A stretch of 64,000 bases of DNA from UBA2040 sp963977135 (GTDB lineage: Bacteria; Bacteroidota; Bacteroidia; Flavobacteriales_D; Crocinitomicaceae), in contig CAXBNN010000001.1 of the NCBI GenBank assembly GCA_963977135.1, positions 496,001 to 560,000 on the forward strand, in the 5' to 3' direction. Made by a program: the position numbers and the translations under genes. The notes beneath the pieces were generated by a model. The model had not been told where the DNA came from. It worked only from the letters and a program-made list of their open reading frames with translations, and ran no database searches. Below are positions 60,525-64,000 of this stretch, one piece after another; the stretch's first letter is position 1; each line of letters begins with the position of its first letter.

Positions 60525-61391
60525 TTAGCCGAGATAAGCTTTCAACAGCTTGTTTCTCGAAGTGTGTCTCAGTCGACGAATCGCTTTCTCCTTTATTTGT
60601 CGAACGCGTTCTCTAGTCAAATTGAATTTAGATCCAATTTCTTCCAATGTAAGTCCATGATTCATTCCAATTCCGAAGAACAAACGAATGATCTCTCTTT
60701 CTTTATCAGTTAATGTACTTAAAGAACGCTCAATTTCTTTTTGCAAAGACTCAGCCATCAATACATGATCCGCTTTCGGTGAATCTGCATTTGCCATTAC
60801 GTCCATCAATGTTCCGCCATCCTCTGCTGTGGAAAGTGGAGCATCCATAGATACGTGACGACCAGACACGTTCATACTTTCTTTAATCTTATCTTCAGGA
60901 ACCTCCAATGCTTCAGCTAATTCTTCAGCTGATGGTGGTCGTTCGTATTCTTGCTCTAATCTAGAGAAGGCTTTGTTTATTTTATTCAGTGAACCAACCT
61001 GGTTCAACGGTAAACGAACAATACGAGCTTGTTCAGCTAATGCTTGAAGTATTGATTGACGAATCCACCATACTGCGTATGAAATGAATTTAAATCCACG
61101 TGTTTCGTCAAATTTCTGAGCGGCTTTGATCAAACCTAAGTTACCTTCATTAATTAAATCGGGTAGGGTAAGACCTTGATTTTGATATTGTTTAGCAACA
61201 GAAACAACGAAACGTAAATTCGCACGTGTCAATTTTTCTAATGCTTGTTGATCACCTTGTTTGATTTTTCGAGCTAATTCAACTTCTTGCTCTGCCGTGA
61301 TTAATTCTTCTCGGCCTATGTCTTGTAAGTATTTATCTAAGGATTGGCTTTCGCGGTTGGTTATCGATTTGGTAATTTTTAGTTGTCTCAT
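60525..61391 (-). CDS. rpoD: primary sigma-70 factor, short Bacteroidota type
   Basis: A 288-residue RpoD/SigA. It lacks region 1.1 and the non-conserved region and starts near region 1.2 (SLDKYLQDIGREELITAEQE). Region 2 holds NLRFVVSVAKQYQNQGLTLP and KFISYAVWWIRQSILQAL; region 4.2 holds TLEEIGSKFNLTRERVRQIK. It directs RNA polymerase to the TTG/TAnnTTTG promoters seen in this window. Its own promoter overlaps the htrA terminator. Confidence 0.97.
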   Translation of the reverse strand: MRQLKITKSITNRESQSLDKYLQDIGREELITAEQEVELARKIKQGDQQALEKLTRANLRFVVSVAKQYQNQGLTLPDLINEGNLGLIKAAQKFDETRGFKFISYAVWWIRQSILQALAEQARIVRLPLNQVGSLNKINKAFSRLEQEYERPPSAEELAEALEVPEDKIKESMNVSGRHVSMDAPLSTAEDGGTLMDVMANADSPKADHVLMAESLQKEIERSLSTLTDKEREIIRLFFGIGMNHGLTLEEIGSKFNLTRERVRQIKEKAIRRLRHTSRNKLLKAYLG

Positions 61392-61454
61392 GAACGTTTT
61401 TTCGATTTAGTTTAATGGGTTCTCACGAAATTCCAATATATATTGAAACGGCTA

Positions 61455-61486
61455 CAAAGGTACGACCAAAAAAAGCTCATTTCCAA
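61455..61486 (-). promoter_or_regulatory. promoter of rpoD
   Basis: On the minus strand TTG (61484-61486) is followed after 21 bases by TACCTTTG (61455-61462), an exact -7 match. The -33 box lies in the loop of the htrA terminator hairpin, and the spacer covers its left arm. The leader to the ATG is about 60 bases. Confidence 0.65.
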
Positions 61487-61506
61487 AAGTAAACGAGCTT
61501 TTTTTT
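61468..61506 (-). terminator. terminator of the HtrA/Do gene
   Basis: A- and T-flanked arms AGCTC-A-TTT (61474-61482) and AAA-C-GAGCT (61491-61499) pair with one A-C mismatch around CCAAAAGT. On the minus strand the stem is followed by a T tract (As at 61468-61473). Confidence 0.82.
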
Positions 61507-61538
61507 AACATTCTTGGTCGTCAAATATCGTGCCTAAT

Positions 61539-63020
61539 TTAGAGTCCGAAGCCTCTATAGTCTTTCTTTCCACTTGGTGTCAGGAATTCTATCAAGATTC
61601 CTCTATTCACGCTATTTAGTTTTTCTGTTAATTGTTCAACACTTTGAATAGGTTCATTATTCACCTTTGTGATAACGCAACCTTCTTCCAATCCTATGGA
61701 CATTAATTTTCCAGAATTCAGTGACTTGATTTTTACACCATTAGTGATGTTCAATTCTTTTTTCTCTTTAGACGATAGCTCAGCAAACATAGCACCCAAA
61801 GCTCCAGATTTAGAAATCTCTTCCTTAGAAACTAACTTAGTATCACCTTCAGCGTTTCGGAGAACTAATTCTTTAATCGTCTCAGAACCATCTTTTTCAC
61901 GAACGGTAATATTCACTCTATCTCCAGGACGTCTTTTCCCAATTTCTTCTTGCAGGCTAGCAACAGAATTTACTTCTTTCGCTCCAATTTTCAGGATTAC
62001 TTCTCCATCCTTCATACCCGCTATATCGGCACTGCCACCTTCCGTTACTTTTGCAACATAAACACCTTTTAAATTTGGTAGTTTATCTTTCTCTTTTAAT
62101 TCTTGATTGATGTCTGCAATTTGAACTCCCATGAATCCACGTTGTACAATTCCATAATCGATTAAGTCTTTCATAACTTTTTGAACCAAATTCACTGGAA
62201 CAGCAAAACTATATCCAGAATAAGATCCAGTTTGAGAGGCAATAGCTGTATTTATACCTATAAGTTCACCATTCGTATTCACCAAGGCACCACCACTGTT
62301 TCCTGGGTTAACCGCAGCATCCGTTTGGATAAATGATTCGATAGGAACTACGTTGGCTTTTGATTTGTCAGCCAACAAATTGATATTTCGAGCTTTTGCG
62401 GATACAATTCCCGCCGTTACCGTTGAAGTTAAATTGAAAGGATTACCAACGGCTAAAACCCATTCTCCAACTTTAATATTGTCTGAGTTTCCAATAGGAA
62501 TAGCTTTAAGTCCTTTCGCTTCAATTTTCAAAACAGCAATGTCTGTTGACGGATCTGCGCCTACAACCTTTGCGGTATATTTCGAATTATCGTTTAAAAT
62601 AACCTCTATTTCACTTGCGTTTTGAATTACGTGATTGTTGGTGACAATATATCCATCACTGGCGATGATTACTCCAGAGCCAGACCCTTGTCCGAATTGT
62701 TTAAATTCTTTTCCGCCAGCTCCAGGTCCATAAAAGAACTCTGAGAATATGTCACGTTGAAAGGAAGTTTGGACAACTTTGGTTGTCACGTGAACTACCG
62801 AATTTAATGAGCTTTCTGAGGCCGCAACAAAACTTTCCGTTCCTACAGGAGTTGCTCCACTGAAACTTACGCGTTGAGCATATTCACTTCTATTGCCGTC
62901 TATAACTTCATCAGAAAGAGATACGGATTGATTGTTTCCTACGGTCAAGTATACTCCAAGTGGTAAAAGTCCACCAATTAATCCAAGACCAATCGTTTTT
63001 AAATTACCAGATATTTTCAT
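61539..63020 (-). CDS. degP: Do/HtrA periplasmic serine protease
   Basis: A 493-residue HtrA protein with an N-terminal hydrophobic anchor or signal (residues ~10-28). The catalytic triad is visible: His130 in VTNNHV, Asp160 in DPSTDIAVLKI and Ser242 in NPGNSGGAL. Two PDZ domains follow (from about 295 and 395, with GFMGVQIADINQE and the C-terminal LNSGKLMSIGLEEGCVIT). It degrades or refolds damaged envelope proteins. The frame is open to 63086, but that extension lacks a sensible signal; ATG 63020 is used. Its terminator contains the -33 box of rpoD. Confidence 0.94.
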   Translation of the reverse strand: MKISGNLKTIGLGLIGGLLPLGVYLTVGNNQSVSLSDEVIDGNRSEYAQRVSFSGATPVGTESFVAASESSLNSVVHVTTKVVQTSFQRDIFSEFFYGPGAGGKEFKQFGQGSGSGVIIASDGYIVTNNHVIQNASEIEVILNDNSKYTAKVVGADPSTDIAVLKIEAKGLKAIPIGNSDNIKVGEWVLAVGNPFNLTSTVTAGIVSAKARNINLLADKSKANVVPIESFIQTDAAVNPGNSGGALVNTNGELIGINTAIASQTGSYSGYSFAVPVNLVQKVMKDLIDYGIVQRGFMGVQIADINQELKEKDKLPNLKGVYVAKVTEGGSADIAGMKDGEVILKIGAKEVNSVASLQEEIGKRRPGDRVNITVREKDGSETIKELVLRNAEGDTKLVSKEEISKSGALGAMFAELSSKEKKELNITNGVKIKSLNSGKLMSIGLEEGCVITKVNNEPIQSVEQLTEKLNSVNRGILIEFLTPSGKKDYRGFGL

Positions 63021-63139
63021 GTTTTTATATTTTATATTTTTTGCTTGTACAGCAATTATAACTCCAAAAAGAATAAGGTGTTGCATAAGTCGTTGTTAAA
63101 GATTGTTAAGCAGAATGATGCTACATCACCTTTAAAACC

Positions 63140-63147
63140 TACCTTTG
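63140..63147 (+). promoter_or_regulatory. -7 element of dapF
   Basis: TACCTTTG matches TAnnTTTG, 18 bases before the ATG at 63166. No TTG stands at the usual distance. A TTG at 63145 in the same frame as dapF lies inside this element and is therefore not the start. Confidence 0.5.
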
Positions 63148-63165
63148 CTAAAGAAATTAAGAAGA

Positions 63166-63951
63166 ATGCATATTGACTTTTACAAATATCAAGGCACTGG
63201 GAATGACTTCATACTATTGGACAATTTTTCAGGAAAGTATGACGCACTGACAGTTTTTCAGATTTCACAGTTGTGTGACAGAAGATTTGGAATTGGTGCT
63301 GATGGATTGATAAAGATAAACAAAGACGAAGAATCCGATTTCGAAGTGGAATATTTCAATGCTGATGGGTCGAAGAGTTTCTGCGGAAATGGCGCTCGTT
63401 GTTCTGTTCGGTTTGTGAATGAGCACTTGTTTAAAAGAGATTCTTACACCTTCAATGCCATAGATGGTTTTCATGAAGCGCAATTGGAAGGGAAAAATGT
63501 GAGTCTCGAAATGAAAGATGTTTCTGAAATTGAAAATGGTGAAAACGGATCATATATTTTGGAGACAGGTTCGCCGCATTACATTAAATTCGAATCGGAC
63601 ATTAAAGAAAAGGATATTGTTGAATTTGGAAAATCAATTCGGTATAATGATTATTATCGTGAAATTGGAATCAACGTAAATTTGGTGGAAAAAGTGAATG
63701 ACACGAGTTTAAAAATCCGCACATACGAGCGTGGTGTAGAAGATGAAACACTTTCCTGCGGAACCGGCATTACTGCTGCGGCCATTGCTCATTCATCATC
63801 AAAAAAAATGACAGGAGATGTACATATCTTTGTTGAATCTATGGGTGGAGATTTGGAAGTGAAGTTTTATTCTGAAAACGGGACTGATTTTCGTAATATT
63901 CGACTAATTGGACCTGCTGAGTTTGTTTTTAAAGGGTCGATAAATGTATAA
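63166..63951 (+). CDS. dapF: diaminopimelate epimerase
   Basis: A 261-residue DapF that interconverts LL- and meso-diaminopimelate for cell wall and lysine synthesis. The two catalytic cysteines are Cys73 in FCGNGARC and Cys198 in SCGTGITA. Other family strings are FYKYQGTGNDFILLDN, RFGIGADGLI and TYERGVEDETL. It divides the lysine/DAP pathway in this window with dapB at 44159. An overlapping gene starts 8 bases before its stop. Confidence 0.96.
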   Translation: MHIDFYKYQGTGNDFILLDNFSGKYDALTVFQISQLCDRRFGIGADGLIKINKDEESDFEVEYFNADGSKSFCGNGARCSVRFVNEHLFKRDSYTFNAIDGFHEAQLEGKNVSLEMKDVSEIENGENGSYILETGSPHYIKFESDIKEKDIVEFGKSIRYNDYYREIGINVNLVEKVNDTSLKIRTYERGVEDETLSCGTGITAAAIAHSSSKKMTGDVHIFVESMGGDLEVKFYSENGTDFRNIRLIGPAEFVFKGSINV

Positions 63952-64000
63952 ATTCAACTTTAAAGATAGAGTTGAGATCAACTCGACAAAAGATCTTTCA
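63944..64000 (+). CDS. start of an unidentified gene after dapF (5' part)
   Basis: ATG at 63944 opens a frame that overlaps the dapF stop by 8 bases and stays open to the window end (19 codons: MYKFNFKDRVEINSTKDLS). The overlap is typical of coupled genes. Too short to name; an acetyltransferase often follows dapF in Bacteroidota, which is only a guess. Confidence 0.5.
   Translation, partial: MYKFNFKDRVEINSTKDLS

Noticed and set aside
61669..62061. A 130-codon open frame on the plus strand inside the HtrA gene
   Set aside because: It is antisense to a well-supported protease gene with an intact catalytic triad. Ser/Phe-rich content is what the reverse strand of this codon usage gives.
1..64000. 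tRNA, rRNA, tmRNA, RNase P RNA or CRISPR repeats
   Set aside because: Intergenic gaps are short (largest ~236 bases) and none shows a cloverleaf with TTCGA-type arm, conserved RNA core or regularly spaced repeats.

Overview
The window is a gene-dense stretch of an AT-rich Bacteroidota chromosome, most likely a marine or freshwater member of Flavobacteriales (Crocinitomicaceae or Fluviicola-like; the family level is inference). The signs are: type IX secretion (T9SS) C-terminal sorting domains, a short housekeeping sigma factor without region 1.1, a long (~480-residue) GAPDH, Bacteroidota-only families (DUF4494, DUF6132, DUF4294, DUF5683, WbqC), type III glutamine synthetase, an oversized NusB and signal peptidase, almost no Shine-Dalgarno sequences, and repeated TTG-N18..21-TAnnTTTG promoters. 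I see no tRNA, rRNA, CRISPR array, insertion sequence, prophage or integrase. No gene-free stretch exceeds 300 bases; the largest is about 236 bases (19961-20196) and holds a terminator, a perfect 12-bp inverted repeat and a candidate promoter.

Layout. 1-3200: 3' end of a T9SS-exported SprB-repeat protein, a TauE/SafE exporter, TspO, then a minus-strand micro-operon of DUF6132, rhodanese, a small membrane protein and thioredoxin (sulfur/redox handling). 3276-11183: minus-strand secreted or envelope proteases (Tricorn-like S41, an inactive plus active M16 pair) and a DUF2911 protein. 11339-17611: a nine-repeat secreted protein, DUF4494, PdxH, a third M16 peptidase and a T9SS cargo protein with a DUF7619-like region. 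17774-23344: glutamine synthetase III, an atypical response regulator, pyruvate dehydrogenase E1 alpha and E2. 23394-27923: minus-strand operon serC-serA-DUF1015-yggS-DUF1684. 27993-32935: ribosomal protein THX with a histone-H1-like tail, TrmH-type methyltransferase, HU, Fmt, MATE, RlmI. 33028-36176: a small acidic protein, a lone ABC ATPase, a YihY/BrkB membrane protein, and an HTH-S24 regulator, meeting recQ.

38173-49092: ilvE, an uncharacterised exported protein, an exonuclease/phosphatase-fold protein, then the minus-strand block parA-parB-DUF5683-dapB-lepB-wbqC and an MsbA-like exporter. 49186-51938: leucine-type dehydrogenase, nusB, DUF1573 lipoprotein, yajC. 51974-58901: DUF4294, a small lipoprotein, an AlkD-like protein, a large exported protein, and a three-gene putative metal-uptake set (His/Cys-rich small protein, TonB receptor, lipoprotein). 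58994-64000: gap, rpoD, a Do/HtrA protease, dapF and the start of another gene.

Most of the window is core metabolism and envelope biology rather than an accessory island. The most novel-looking items are the DUF1015 protein in the serine operon, with a ParB-like ADGHHR motif; the THX fusion with a Lys/Ala-rich tail; the permease-less ABC ATPase coupled to YihY; the nine-repeat secreted protein; the metal-uptake trio; and an rpoD promoter whose -33 box sits in the loop of the upstream gene's terminator.
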